Positions 11,157 to 20,459 of a DNA stretch of 64,000 nt are shown piece after piece (position 1 is the first letter of the stretch; the number at the start of each line of letters is the position of its first letter). A program made the position numbers and the translations under genes. Location: assembly GCA_963734085.1 (NCBI GenBank), contig CAVTFT010000019.1:297880-361879 (forward strand). Direction: 5' to 3'. The stretch is from CAIWHR01 sp963734085 (GTDB taxonomy: Bacteria > Pseudomonadota > Gammaproteobacteria > Burkholderiales > Casimicrobiaceae). Below the pieces are notes generated by a model. The model was not told the origin of the DNA. It did no database searches and saw nothing but the letters and a program-made list of their open reading frames with translations.

Positions 11157-11235
11157 GAGCTTCCCCGTGGGCGGCATCCGGCAGTCTTCGCCTGGCCGAA
11201 TCCCACCGCTGGCAGCCGCTTTCGCCGAACGGGCA

Positions 11236-11265
11236 AGTATAGCCGAAGCGGAGTAGCGTCGCCAA
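11236..11265 (-). promoter_or_regulatory. Promoter for tRNA-Leu (and perhaps tig)
   Basis: The minus strand carries TTGGCG (11265-11260), 18 bases, then TATACT (11241-11236). The mature tRNA begins 80 bases downstream, so the precursor would have a 5' leader of about 70 bases. Confidence 0.5.
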
Positions 11266-11341
11266 CGGGAAACGTGCGCGACGAGCATTGGGTTCCCGCA
11301 GGGAAACATGTTTTTTCGGCGCAATACGCGCCCTGATCGGT

Positions 11342-12188
11342 GTGTCGGTCGCCCATTACGAAAATTTCCCCGTCGCATCATTCCTGGTCCCGCGGGCGCT
11401 CCGCGGCGCCGTGGCGGCGATTTACCGGTTCGCGCGCACCGCCGATGATCTGGCCGACGAGGGTGAGGCGTCCCAGGCGGAGCGGCTTGCCGCGCTCGAC
11501 GCGTGTACAAGCGGCCTCGAGGCGATCGCCGCCGGCAAACCGCCGAGCACGCCGCCGTTTCGCGGAGCTCGCGATGGCGATTGCCCGCCATCGCTTGCCG
11601 CTCGCGCCATTCCACGATCTCCTCTCCGCGTTCCGGCAGGACGTGACGACGTCGCGCTACGCGAGCGCGACGGAGCTTCTCGATTACTGCCGGCGCTCGG
11701 CCAATCCGATCGGGCGGCTGCTGCTCCATCTCTACGACGCCGCGACACCCGTCAATCTCCAATTGAGCGACGCCATCTGCACCGCGCTGCAACTCGCGAA
11801 CTTCTGGCAGGACGTTGCGCTCGACTGGGCCAAAGGTCGCGTCTATCTGCCGCAGGAGGATCTTGCCCGGTTCGGCGTCGCCGAGGCGCAGATCGGCGAA
11901 GCGCGCTGCGACGCGGCGTGGCGCGCGCTGATGGCGTTCGAAACCGCGCGCACGCGGGCAATGCTCGACGCGGGTCGGCCGCTCGTGCGCGCGCTGCCGT
12001 GGCGCCTCGCGCTCGAGCTCTCGGGCGTCCTCGCCGGCGGCTCTCGGATCCTCCATCGGATCGACGCCTCGGGTGGCGACGTGTTCCGGCGGCGGCCGAC
12101 ACTGACGCGCGCGGACTGGGCGTTGGTCGCGTACCGGGCGCTGTTCCCGCCGCGTCGGAATCGTCTGGCGCGGGGAAGCACGACATGA
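11342..12188 (+). CDS. hpnC: Squalene synthase HpnC, frame-broken
   Basis: This is the HpnC member of the HpnC/D/E route, converting presqualene diphosphate to hydroxysqualene. The first aspartate motif is TADDLADE and the second is QDVALDWAKGRVYLP. GTG 11342 gives the family N-terminus (SVAHYENFPVASF). The frame changes at about 11562, where one T too many in GTTTCGCGGAG breaks PFAELAMA; removing it joins both halves into a protein of about 280 residues. The Asp motifs and length are otherwise normal, so I read this as a sequence error. hpnD follows after a 141-bp gap containing a dispersed repeat. Confidence 0.85.
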
Positions 12189-12262
12189 GCGCCGCACGGC
12201 CGCCAGCGTGGGGGTGCGAATGAGCGCGGCGGGCGAAGCCACGGCCCGAAGGGCGCGTCGCC
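12186..12262 (+). repeat. Dispersed intergenic repeat, copy A
   Basis: The block contains GCCAGCGTGGGGG followed by GCGAAGCCACGGCCCGAAGG and GCGCGTC. The second part recurs at 29300-29325 with two mismatches over about 26 bases, and the first part resembles the copies at 25690 and 29385. It sits between hpnC and hpnD. Confidence 0.5.
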
Positions 12263-12329
12263 GCGCGATTGAGCCGTCGGCCGTTGGTCCGGCGCATCGC
12301 GCAACGGTGATGGCAGTGGAGGCCGACCA

Positions 12330-13163
12330 GTGACCCCGGATGAATATTGCCAACAGAAAGCCGTGCAGAGCGCCTCGAGCTTCTACTACAGCTTCCTGTT
12401 CCTGCCGCCGGAGCGGCGCCGCGCGATCACCGCGCTCTACGCGTTTTGTCGCGAAGTCGACGACGTCGTCGACGAGCCGCTCGACCCGACCGTCGCGCGC
12501 GCGAAGCTCGCCTGGTGGCGCGAGGAGATCGGCGCGACGTTCGCGGGCACGCCGCAGCATCCGGTCGCGCGCGCGTTAGCTTCCGTGGTAGCGACCTACC
12601 GTCTTCCGCAGTCGCATTTCCAGGCCGTGATCGACGGCATGACGATGGATCTCGACCATACGCGCTATCTCGATTTCGCCGCGCTCGAGGGTTACTGCCA
12701 TCGCGTTGCCGGCGTCGTCGGACTCATGTCGGCGGAAATCTTCGGCTACGCCAACCCGGCAACGAGGCAGTACGCGCGGGATCTCGGCGTTGCCTTCCAG
12801 CTCACGAACATCGTCCGTGACGTCGGCGAGGACGCGCGCCGCGGCCGCATCTATCTGCCGCACGACGAGCTCGCCCGTCATGGCGTCACCGAAGCCGACC
12901 TGCTGAAAGGCGAGTCGAGCACGGCTTTTCGTGCGCTGGTGGCCCACCAGGTCGCGCGTGCGCGGACGTGGTACGAGCGGGCCATCGGCGAGCTCCCCGC
13001 CGAGGACGCCGTCGCGCAGCGGCCGGGCCTCATCATGGCGGCGATTTACCGGGCGTTGCTGGACGAGATCACCCGCGACGGTTATCGCGTGCTCGAGCAT
13101 CGGGTCGCCCTGGCGCCGTTGCGCAAGCTGTGGATCGCATGGAAAACCGCGCGGCGCGCCTGA
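12330..13163 (+). CDS. hpnD: Presqualene diphosphate synthase HpnD
   Basis: This 277-residue enzyme condenses two farnesyl diphosphates to presqualene diphosphate. Both Asp-rich metal sites are intact: VDDVVDEPLDP near residue 50 and RDVGEDARRGRIYLP near residue 165. The start is GTG 12330 (MTPDEYCQQKAVQS), the usual HpnD beginning. Its last 25 bases overlap hpnE, indicating tight coupling. The pathway leads to squalene and then hopanoids, but no squalene-hopene cyclase lies in this window. Confidence 0.93.
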   Translation: MTPDEYCQQKAVQSASSFYYSFLFLPPERRRAITALYAFCREVDDVVDEPLDPTVARAKLAWWREEIGATFAGTPQHPVARALASVVATYRLPQSHFQAVIDGMTMDLDHTRYLDFAALEGYCHRVAGVVGLMSAEIFGYANPATRQYARDLGVAFQLTNIVRDVGEDARRGRIYLPHDELARHGVTEADLLKGESSTAFRALVAHQVARARTWYERAIGELPAEDAVAQRPGLIMAAIYRALLDEITRDGYRVLEHRVALAPLRKLWIAWKTARRA

Positions 13164-14551
13164 CGAATGAAGCGCCGAAGCGCGCGCCCGGCACGCCGCA
13201 GGTCGCTGTCGTCGGCGGCGGATGGTCGGGCTGCGCTGCTGCAGTCACGCTCGCGCATGCGGGCGTCGCGGTAACGCTCTTCGAGCAGGCTGCGACGCTT
13301 GGCGGTCGCGCCCGTCGCGTCGCGCTGGACGGGATGTCCCTCGACAACGGCCAGCATCTTGTCGTCGGCGCTTATCGGCACACGCTCGCGGCGATCCGGC
13401 GTGTGCATGGCGATGACATCGACGCGCTGTTCCACCGGCTGCCGATGACGATGCGCCCGTTCGGCGCTGCGCGCGCCGAAGCGGTGGCGCTGACCGCGTG
13501 GCATGCGCCGGCGCCGTTTCATCTCGTCCTCGGCGCGCTTGCGGCGCGCGGGCTCGACGTGCGCGAGCGTATCGGCCTCGTCACCGCGTTCCGGCGGCTT
13601 CTTCGCGCGGCTCGCCAGGGAGCCGACAAGGAGACCGTCACCCAGCATCTCGCCGACACGCCGCTGCACGTGATGGCGGCGGTCTGGGAGCCGCTGTGCA
13701 TTTCGGCGCTCAACACGCCTCCCGAATCCGCGTCGGCGCGGGTCTTCGGCAACGTGGTCCGCGCGACGTTCACCGGATCGCCGCGGAACAGCGACTTCCT
13801 CGTGCCCGCCGTCGATCTCTCCGCGCTCTTCCCCGACGCCGCAGCGCGGTACGTGAGCCGCCGCGGCGGCATGGTTCGCACCGGCGCTGCCGTGCGCGCG
13901 ATCGAGCCGCGCGCAACCGGCATCGACGTGGCCCTCGGCGCAGAGCGCCAATCCTTCGACGCCGCGATCATCGCCGTGGGTCCGCATCAGCTCGCTACGG
14001 CCCTCGGGAACGACGACGCCGGCCGTGCGGCGCTGCGCGGTGCGCTGGAGCAGGTCTCGGCATTCGCCTACGAGTCGATCACGACGGTATATCTCGCGTA
14101 CGCGGAGCAGGTCGCGTTGCCCGTCCCCGTGATGCGGCTCGACGACGCGCCCGGCCAGTGGGTCTTCGACCGCAGCGCGGCGCTCGCAGCGGCAGGGCCG
14201 GCGGGGGCGCGCGGCCTCGTGGCCGTCGTCATCAGCACCAACGGGCCGCACGACACGCTCGACCGGAACGCGCTCGCGAGCGAAGCCGACGCGCAGCTCC
14301 GGCGACTCGCACGGCAATGGCCGCTTCCGGTCTGGTCGCGGGTGATCGCCGAGCGCCGCGCGACGTACGCGTGCACGCCGGGGCTCGTGCGCCCGACTCA
14401 TCGCCACGTGGCCCCGAATCTCTATCTCGCCGGCGACTACACCGATCCCGATCTGCCAGCGACGCTCGAGGCGGCAACGCGCACCGGCATCGCGGCCGCC
14501 CGTGCGCTGCTCGCCGATCACAAGCTCGCGACCGCCGCCGACCGACGCTGA
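13139..14551 (+). CDS. hpnE: Hydroxysqualene dehydroxylase HpnE
   Basis: This 470-residue FAD enzyme reduces hydroxysqualene to squalene, completing the HpnCDE route. The N-terminal Rossmann motif VAVVGGGWSGCAAA is followed by LFEQAATLGGRAR, typical of amine-oxidase/phytoene-desaturase folds. The C-terminus has the second FAD contact NLYLAGDYTDPDLPATLE. ATG 13139 lies inside the end of hpnD (25-bp overlap). Confidence 0.92.
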   Translation: MENRAARLTNEAPKRAPGTPQVAVVGGGWSGCAAAVTLAHAGVAVTLFEQAATLGGRARRVALDGMSLDNGQHLVVGAYRHTLAAIRRVHGDDIDALFHRLPMTMRPFGAARAEAVALTAWHAPAPFHLVLGALAARGLDVRERIGLVTAFRRLLRAARQGADKETVTQHLADTPLHVMAAVWEPLCISALNTPPESASARVFGNVVRATFTGSPRNSDFLVPAVDLSALFPDAAARYVSRRGGMVRTGAAVRAIEPRATGIDVALGAERQSFDAAIIAVGPHQLATALGNDDAGRAALRGALEQVSAFAYESITTVYLAYAEQVALPVPVMRLDDAPGQWVFDRSAALAAAGPAGARGLVAVVISTNGPHDTLDRNALASEADAQLRRLARQWPLPVWSRVIAERRATYACTPGLVRPTHRHVAPNLYLAGDYTDPDLPATLEAATRTGIAAARALLADHKLATAADRR

Positions 14552-14617
14552 CCCGTTACCCTCTCTCGTCGGTGCCGCGCGCGCCCCCAGCGCCCTCCGC
14601 GCCGCAGGTTAATTGCG

Positions 14618-16294
14618 TCATGCACGGTCGTCGGTCGCCCTCGCTCGCTCGCGCAGGACGAACTTCTGGATCTTCCCCGTGGACGTCTTGGGCAGCGAAC
14701 CGAAGACGACGCGTTTCGGCGCCTTGAAATGCGCGAGATGCGCGCGGCACCAGTCGATGATCTCGCGCTCGGTCACGCGGTCGACGCCCGGCTTGAGCGT
14801 GACGAAGGCGCATGGCGTCTCACCCCATACCGGGTCCGCCTGCGCGACGACCGCCGCCTCCATCACCTGCGGATGGCGGTAGAGACACTCCTCGACCTCG
14901 AGCGAGCTCACGTTCTCGCCGCCGGAGATGATGACGTCCTTCGCACGGTCCTTGATCTCGATGTAACCGTCGTCGTGCCAGACGGCGATGTCGCCGGTGT
15001 GGTACCAGCCGCCGGCAAAGGCCGCGCGCGTTGCGTCGTCGTTGTCGAGATAGCCCTTCATCACCGTATTGCCGCGGAGCATGACTTCGCCGGGCGTCCT
15101 GCCGTCGCGCGGCACCGGTACGTTGGTCGCGGGATCGGCGACCTGCAGGCGCGCGAGCGTGGGCATCGGCACGCCCTGGCGAGCCATTTTCTGTGCCCGC
15201 TCGGTCAGCGGGAGCGCCGCCCACGCGTCCTGCGCCGCGCACAGCGTCGCGGGACCGTACGATTCGGTCAGGCCGTAGAGATGCGTGACGCGAAACCCCA
15301 TCCGTTCCATCGCCTCGATCACCGCGGAGGGCGGCGCAGCGCCGCCGGTGGCGACCTCGACGACATGATCGAACGCGACCTTCACCGAGTCCGGCGCGTG
15401 CACCAGCATGTTGAGCACGATCGGCGCGCCGCACAGGTGCGTGACGTGATGGTCGCGAATCGCCGGAAAGATCAGCGCCGGATCGACGCGGCGCAGGCAG
15501 ACGTGCGTGCTGCCGGCGGCGGTCACGGCCCACGTGTACGTCCAGCCGCTGCAGTGGAACATCGGCAGCGTCCACAGATACACCGACGACGGCGTGAGGC
15601 CGAACGCGAGCGCATTGCCGAGCGCGTTGAGATAGGCGCCGCGGTGGTGATAGACGACGCCTTTCGGGTCCCCCGTCGTGCCCGACGTGTAGAGGAGCGC
15701 GAGCGAATCCCACTCGTCATGCGCGCCGGGCCACGCGAACGCGCGATCGCCTTCGGCAAGCAGCGCTTCGTACGTGAGACTGCCCAGTCGCTCGCCCGCC
15801 GGGCCCTGCGGATCGGCGATGTCGATCACCAGCAGCTCGCGGTTGACCTGCGCGAGCGCTGCCTTGACCACCGGCGCAAATTCGCCGTCGGTGATGAGGA
15901 CCTTCGCCGCGCCATGGCCGAGGCAGAACGCGATCGTCGCCGCGTCCTGCCGCACGTTGAGCGCGTTCAGGATCGCGCCCAGCGCCGGGACCGCATAGTG
16001 CGCCTCGAGCAACGCCGGCACGTTCGGCGCGAGCACGGCGACCGTATCGCCGCGCCGGATGCCGCGGAGAGCGAGCGCCGAGGCAAGGCGCCGGCACCGC
16101 GCCTCGAATTCGCGATAGGTGCAGGCGACCTCGCCGTGGCGTACGGCGACCTTGTCGGGCCAGATCGATGCGCTTCGCTCGAGAAACGTCACCGGCGAGA
16201 GCGGCACGTGATTGGCCGCGTTCGGCGCGAGACCGCGCACGAACGGATGGTCGGAGGGCAGCGGCGGGTCGGTGTCGCGTAACAGGTCGCTCAT
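14618..16294 (-). CDS. Acyl-CoA synthetase (AMP-forming), AlkK/DmdB-like
   Basis: A 558-residue ANL-superfamily ligase joining a fatty or short acid to CoA via an acyl-adenylate. Motifs: P-loop YTSGTTGDPKGV, YGLTESYGP, the hinge/ATP motif YHTGDIAVWHDDGY, ISGGENVSSLEVE and the C-terminal catalytic Lys in KTSTGKIQKF. The start at 16294 (MSDLLRDTDPP) is the only sensible Met. It is third in a minus-strand set smpB-GNAT-ligase, with an 11-bp gap. Substrate length cannot be told from sequence; methylthio-propionate or medium-chain acids are the usual guesses. Confidence 0.85.
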   Translation of the reverse strand: MSDLLRDTDPPLPSDHPFVRGLAPNAANHVPLSPVTFLERSASIWPDKVAVRHGEVACTYREFEARCRRLASALALRGIRRGDTVAVLAPNVPALLEAHYAVPALGAILNALNVRQDAATIAFCLGHGAAKVLITDGEFAPVVKAALAQVNRELLVIDIADPQGPAGERLGSLTYEALLAEGDRAFAWPGAHDEWDSLALLYTSGTTGDPKGVVYHHRGAYLNALGNALAFGLTPSSVYLWTLPMFHCSGWTYTWAVTAAGSTHVCLRRVDPALIFPAIRDHHVTHLCGAPIVLNMLVHAPDSVKVAFDHVVEVATGGAAPPSAVIEAMERMGFRVTHLYGLTESYGPATLCAAQDAWAALPLTERAQKMARQGVPMPTLARLQVADPATNVPVPRDGRTPGEVMLRGNTVMKGYLDNDDATRAAFAGGWYHTGDIAVWHDDGYIEIKDRAKDVIISGGENVSSLEVEECLYRHPQVMEAAVVAQADPVWGETPCAFVTLKPGVDRVTEREIIDWCRAHLAHFKAPKRVVFGSLPKTSTGKIQKFVLRERARATDDRA

Positions 16295-16305
16295 CGGGTC
16301 CTCGG

Positions 16306-16854
16306 TCAATCGCGCGCGGGCGGCGTCGCGGCGCCCTCGCCCAGCGCCCGCTGCAGCAGGACGCTGTCGAGCCAGCGGTCGAACTTGCGACCGATCGCCG
16401 GCAATCGACCGACTTCCACGAATCCCTGCGCCGTGTGCAATCGAATCGACGCGGCATTCGCGGCGTCGCCGATCACGGCAATCATCTGCCGGTAGCCTTG
16501 TAACGTGCATTCGTCGATCAATGCCGACAGCAGCGTGCGGCCCAACCCGCGTCGTTGCGCGGACGGTGCGACGTACACCGAATCCTCGACGGTGTGGCGA
16601 TACCCTGGGCGCGGGCGATAGACGCCGGCGTGCGCGTAACCGACCACGCCTCCGTCGATGACCGCCACGAAGTACGGATAACCCTGGCCGATGACGCTGC
16701 GAAACCGTGTGCCCATTTCGTCGATCGAAGGCGGCGCAAGCTCCCATGACGCGGTGCCGGTCACGACCGAGTGTCCGTAGAGCGCGGTGATCGTCGGGAC
16801 ATCGCTTTCCCTCGCTGCACGCAGCACGACGCCGGCGTCTGGTGAACCTGTCAT
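16306..16854 (-). CDS. GNAT N-acetyltransferase, phosphinothricin-acetyltransferase type
   Basis: This 182-residue protein acetylates an amino group using acetyl-CoA. The RRGLGRTLL pyrophosphate loop, RPRPGYRHTVEDSVYV and VGRLPAIGRKFDRWLD are hallmarks of the PAT/Bar-like subfamily, which acts on phosphinothricin or methionine-sulfone-like compounds. ATG 16854 overlaps the stop of smpB by four bases (ATGA), so the two are translationally coupled. The true substrate is unknown. Confidence 0.85.
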   Translation of the reverse strand: MTGSPDAGVVLRAARESDVPTITALYGHSVVTGTASWELAPPSIDEMGTRFRSVIGQGYPYFVAVIDGGVVGYAHAGVYRPRPGYRHTVEDSVYVAPSAQRRGLGRTLLSALIDECTLQGYRQMIAVIGDAANAASIRLHTAQGFVEVGRLPAIGRKFDRWLDSVLLQRALGEGAATPPARD

Positions 16855-17324
16855 GGCCGCCGCCCGGGGCGCGTACCGGTCGCCCGATTGCGCAGCAGCC
16901 GCTGCTGCTCGCGATTCCATTCGCGCTCCTTGATCGTCGCCCGTTTGTCGTACTGCTTCTTGCCCTTCGCAAGCCCGACGTCGAGCTTCACTCTCCCCTT
17001 GCTGTAATGCAGGTTGAGCGGAACGAGCGTATAGCCGGCGCGTTCGACCTGGCCCACCAACCGGTTGATCTCGCTTCGATGCAGGAGCAAGGGCCGCGTG
17101 CGTGTCGGATCGGCTTGGACGTGCGTGGACGCGGTGGAAAGCGGCGTGATGTGCGCGCCGATCAGCGCGATGCCGCCGTTCCTGACGATGACGTAGGCTT
17201 CCTTGAGCTGCGCGCGCCCGGCGCGGATCGCCTTCACCTCCCAGCCTTCGAGCGCAAGCCCGGCCTCGAATTTCTCCTCGATGAAGTAGTCGTGATAGGC
17301 TTTTTTGTTGTCGACGATGCTCAT
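16851..17324 (-). CDS. smpB: SsrA-binding protein SmpB
   Basis: A 157-residue RNA-binding partner of tmRNA in trans-translation. Family motifs present: MSIVDNKKAYHDYFIEEKFEAGL at the start (GW-EVKAIRAG follows), AHITPLS and a basic C-terminal tail beginning KGKKQYDKR. No tmRNA gene was seen in the window. It diverges from ratA with 114 bases between, the classic smpB/ratA arrangement. Confidence 0.96.
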   Translation of the reverse strand: MSIVDNKKAYHDYFIEEKFEAGLALEGWEVKAIRAGRAQLKEAYVIVRNGGIALIGAHITPLSTASTHVQADPTRTRPLLLHRSEINRLVGQVERAGYTLVPLNLHYSKGRVKLDVGLAKGKKQYDKRATIKEREWNREQQRLLRNRATGTRPGRRP

Positions 17325-17438
17325 AGCGGAGTCTCACCCGTCGGCTGGAGCTTTCGACCCGGACGGCGCCACCGGGCAACGAAGTGAAGCCGCCGCCCGG
17401 TTTCATGCGTTCGCAAGCTTCGATTTTACAACCCGCCC

Positions 17439-17878
17439 ATGCAGCGCGTGAAAAAGTCGGTGCTGGTCCCCCACGGCGCGGCCGCGATGTTCGAGCTCGT
17501 CGACCGGGTTGATCTTTATCCGCAATTCCTTCCCTGGTGCGGCGGCACGCACGTGCTCGAGACGCACGACGGCGGCAAGACGGCGCGCATCGACATCGAC
17601 TATCACGGTGTCAAAGCGCACTTCACGACGGACAACATCAACCGCGCACCGCAGTCGATCGTGATCACGCTCCGCCACGGCCCTTTCCGCCACCTCCACG
17701 GCGAGTGGCGGTTCAGCGCGCTCGCCGAGGATGCATGCAAAGTCGAATTCGAACTCGCCTACGAGTTCGCGACGCCCTCCTGGAGCGTGTCGTCGGACCG
17801 GTGTTCAGCCACATCGCGAACACGTTCATCGACGCGTTCGTGCGGCGCGCGGAATCCGTCTACGCGAGGCCACGATGA
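17439..17878 (+). CDS. ratA: RatA-like START-domain protein, frame-broken
   Basis: A protein of about 145 residues of the polyketide-cyclase/START (COQ10/RatA) family, linked to ubiquinone chaperoning or ribosome association. MQRVKKSVLVPHGAAAMFELV, YPQFLPWCGGTHV and HGVKAHFTTDN are typical. At about 17770 the frame slips: one missing base changes YEFATALLERVVGPVF into a wrong frame, and the correct end (FIDAFVRRAESVYARPR) is readable to the TGA at 17876-17878. I treat it as one intact gene with a sequence error. It overlaps rnfH by four bases. Confidence 0.85.
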
Positions 17879-18162
17879 ACGTAACCGTGGTGTGGGCGAC
17901 ACCGCGCGTCCAGGATCTGATTTCGCTCGACGTCGATCCCGGCACGACCGCTGCCGACGCGATCGCCCGTTCAGGGCTCGCGCTACGCTACCGGATCGAC
18001 CTGGCGCGAATGAGCGTTGCGATCTACGGCCGCCGCGTATCCCTGCACGTGCGGCTCGAAGACGGCGACCGGGTCGAGATCACGCGCCCGCTAAGCAGGA
18101 TCGGAGACGGCTCTTCGGCGGGGGCGGCGCGAACCCGCAGCCGCGGGAAAAGTCGTCTCTGA
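17875..18162 (+). CDS. RnfH family ubiquitin-like protein
   Basis: A 95-residue protein of the RnfH/UPF0125 family, a beta-grasp fold of uncertain role found beside ratA and smpB. The core VTVVWATPRVQDLISLDVD, DLARMSVAIYGR and LEDGDRVEITRPL is typical. ATG 17875 overlaps the ratA stop (ATGA). The last 25 residues are Ser/Gly/Arg-rich; the usual family end is a run of basic residues. Confidence 0.85.
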   Translation: MNVTVVWATPRVQDLISLDVDPGTTAADAIARSGLALRYRIDLARMSVAIYGRRVSLHVRLEDGDRVEITRPLSRIGDGSSAGAARTRSRGKSRL

Positions 18163-18207
18163 TCCCGCGCGTTTGCCCGGCGGCGCCAAATCGGCGACAA
18201 TTGACCG

Positions 18208-18837
18208 ATGTTTGTCCGTTTACCCCTCCGCGCGGCGCGCATCGGATTTCTCGCCGCGGCGGCGCTGTCCCCGTTCGCAACGGTTGCCCGCGCACAGCAG
18301 ACGCACGAGCCTGTGCCTTCGCTTGCTGCTCAAGCGAGCGCAACCGTGCGCAATGCCGCGAGCAACGCGTGGCACACGGCCGAGGATCTCACCGCTTCGG
18401 CGCTCGATCTCATCGGCATCCGGTACCGCTGGGGCGGCACGTCGCCCGAAACCGGCCTTGATTGCAGCGGCCTCGTTCAGTTCGTCTTTCAGCAGGCGAC
18501 CGGGGTGACGCTGCCCCGGTCGGCGAAGGAAATGAGCCGGCTGGGCGACAAGGTCGCGCTCGCCGATCTCAAGCCCGGTGACCTCGTGTTCTTCAACACG
18601 CGGCGCTTCGCCTTTTCGCACGTCGGCATCTACCTCGGCGACAACCGGTTCATTCATGCGCCGCGGCGCGGTCGCGAGGTCGAAATCGCGACGATCGATG
18701 CGGGCTACTGGCAGAAGCACTTCAACGGCGCGCGCCGTCTCATCGGCGTGCTGCCGGAATTGGTCCCGGTGCTGGTGGGCGAAGCACTCGCCGCGGAGCT
18801 CGAGCCCGAACACGCGCCGTCCGGCCCGCAACCGTAA
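18208..18837 (+). CDS. NlpC/P60 family cell-wall hydrolase
   Basis: A 209-residue secreted cysteine peptidase that cuts peptide stems of peptidoglycan. An N-terminal signal peptide (residues 1-30, ending ARA-QQ) is followed by a short linker and the NlpC/P60 core: catalytic Cys in GLDCSGLVQF, His in FSHVGIYLGDN and the polar third residue in FIHAPRRG. Length is that of single-domain Spr/NlpC enzymes. It is convergent with the ankyrin gene. Confidence 0.92.
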   Translation: MFVRLPLRAARIGFLAAAALSPFATVARAQQTHEPVPSLAAQASATVRNAASNAWHTAEDLTASALDLIGIRYRWGGTSPETGLDCSGLVQFVFQQATGVTLPRSAKEMSRLGDKVALADLKPGDLVFFNTRRFAFSHVGIYLGDNRFIHAPRRGREVEIATIDAGYWQKHFNGARRLIGVLPELVPVLVGEALAAELEPEHAPSGPQP

Positions 18838-18870
18838 CGATCGCCGGCAGCTCCCGCGGACCGCCGCCGG

Positions 18871-19542
18871 TCAATCCTTCGCCCCGGCGCGCCGCAGTCG
18901 CGCCACGAGCGCACCATCGTTGCCGCGCTTTGCCCAATCGAGTGCGCTTGCACCGTCCTGGTTGTGATGGTTGACGTCGGCACCGCTCGCGATGAGAAGC
19001 TCCGCCGTCGCGAAGCGCCCTTCACGCACTGCCATCATGAGCGCGGTCGTGCCGTTCGGCGATTCGGCGTTGATCTTCGCGCCTTCCGCGAGCAGATAGG
19101 TCACGATGGCATCGTGGCCGCCGGTTGCCGCATAGATGAGCGCGGTCCATCCCGCGCCGTCGAGCTCGGCTCCGCGCACCCGGAGTCGCTTCACAATATC
19201 CATCCGGCCGTTGAGCGCGGCGATCATCAACGCGGTGTCGCCGTAACGGTTTCTTTCGTTGACCTTCGCGCGCCCGGCAAGCAGCACGTCGACCGTCGCC
19301 GTGTTGCCCGCGCGGGCGGCGATCACGAGCGCCGGCTCGCCGCTCGCGTCGACCGTGTTCGGGTCGATCCCGCGCTGGAGCATTGCCCGGACGTCGGCCG
19401 CGCGGTCGTTTGCGACCGCGATCAGGAAGTCCTCGTAGAGCTGCTGCGCACCGGCGCATGGGGCGAGCATTGCGAGCATCGCCGCAGCCACCAGCACAAG
19501 AGCAGCGTGCCGCAGCGGCGATTCAATGCGCCGGCGTTTCAT
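18871..19542 (-). CDS. Secreted ankyrin-repeat protein
   Basis: A 223-residue protein with a signal peptide or N-terminal anchor (LVLVAAAMLAMLAP, then CAGAQQ). About five ankyrin repeats follow, each showing GxTALMxAxxxGxxxIVxxLLxxGAxxN in variants such as GDTALMIAALNGRMDIV and GTTALMMAVREG. It is last in the mltG-to-tatD minus-strand set, and its ATG lies 20 bases inside the end of tatD. Partner proteins are unknown. A Cys at the end of the hydrophobic stretch (APCAGA) could instead mark a lipoprotein. Confidence 0.8.
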   Translation of the reverse strand: MKRRRIESPLRHAALVLVAAAMLAMLAPCAGAQQLYEDFLIAVANDRAADVRAMLQRGIDPNTVDASGEPALVIAARAGNTATVDVLLAGRAKVNERNRYGDTALMIAALNGRMDIVKRLRVRGAELDGAGWTALIYAATGGHDAIVTYLLAEGAKINAESPNGTTALMMAVREGRFATAELLIASGADVNHHNQDGASALDWAKRGNDGALVARLRRAGAKD

Positions 19543-20323
19543 TTCTGTCGATCCGGAACAGCCGGAAGAAGTTATCGCTGGTCGCCTCGCCGATGGCTTC
19601 GACCGGTTCACCGCGCAGCGCGGCGATTTCCTTTGCGACGTAGGCGACATAGGCCGGCTGGTTGCGTTTGCCGCGGTAGGGCATCGGCGCAAGATACGGC
19701 GAGTCGGTCTCGATCAGCATTCGCTCGCGCGGCACGCGGCGGGCGACGTCCTTGATCGCCTGGGCATTCCTGAAGGTGACGATGCCCGAGAATGAAATGT
19801 GGAAATTGAGATCGAGCGCCGCGCGGGCAACCTCCCAGGTCTCGGTGAAACAGTGCATCACACCGCCGGCGTCACCGGCGCCCTCGTCGCGCATGATCGC
19901 GAGCGTGTCGACCGCCGCGGCACGCGTATGGATCACCAGCGGCTTCCCCGCACGTCGCGCAGCTCGAATATGGGTGCGGAAACGTGCCCGCTGCCATTCG
20001 AGATCACCCTGCAGCCGATAATAGTCGAGGCCGGTTTCACCGATCGCAACGACCTTCTGCTGCGCCGCGAGCGTGACCAGATCGTCGACGGAAGGCTCCG
20101 GCGTGTCCTCGTAGTCGGGATGCACGCCCACCGTCGCATAGAAATTGGAATGCGCAGTCGCGAGCCCGTGCACGGTCGGCCAGTCCGGAAGGTTGACTGC
20201 GATCAAGAGCGCGTGCGTGACGCCCGCTGCCGCCATCGCGTCGCGCACCGCCGGCAGATCGGCAGCGAGCTCGGGGAAATCGAGGTGGCAGTGCGAATCG
20301 ACGTACACAAAAGAAATTTCCAC
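19523..20323 (-). CDS. TatD family metal-dependent hydrolase (DNase)
   Basis: A 266-residue TIM-barrel hydrolase. Metal ligands appear in order: HxH in DSHCHLDFPEL (residues 10-13), Glu in IGETGLDYYR, His in VIHTRA, His in MHCFTE and Asp in ETDSPYLAPMPYRG. The family includes 3'-5' exonucleases and D-Tyr-tRNA-like deacylases; the exact member (TatD, YcfH or YjjV type) is not settled, though the location after tmk-holB-pilZ matches YcfH. Confidence 0.92.
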   Translation of the reverse strand: MEISFVYVDSHCHLDFPELAADLPAVRDAMAAAGVTHALLIAVNLPDWPTVHGLATAHSNFYATVGVHPDYEDTPEPSVDDLVTLAAQQKVVAIGETGLDYYRLQGDLEWQRARFRTHIRAARRAGKPLVIHTRAAAVDTLAIMRDEGAGDAGGVMHCFTETWEVARAALDLNFHISFSGIVTFRNAQAIKDVARRVPRERMLIETDSPYLAPMPYRGKRNQPAYVAYVAKEIAALRGEPVEAIGEATSDNFFRLFRIDRNETPAH

Positions 20324-20459
20324 GCGCCGCGACCACCGTCGGCCTCCGCTCGGCCTTGTTGATCACGGCGCCTTGTTGTCGGCCTCTTGCGTCGACTCGC
20401 TCGGGTCGCATCCCCACGCGCTACCCGCGCGCGGGGCCCCTGCTCTCAAGCTCGCGCCG

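Noticed and set aside
14618..16294. Acyl-CoA ligase as the RpfB partner of the DSF system
   Set aside because: It lies 22 kb away in an smpB operon and is AlkK/DmdB-like, not FadD/RpfB-like; there is no positive evidence.
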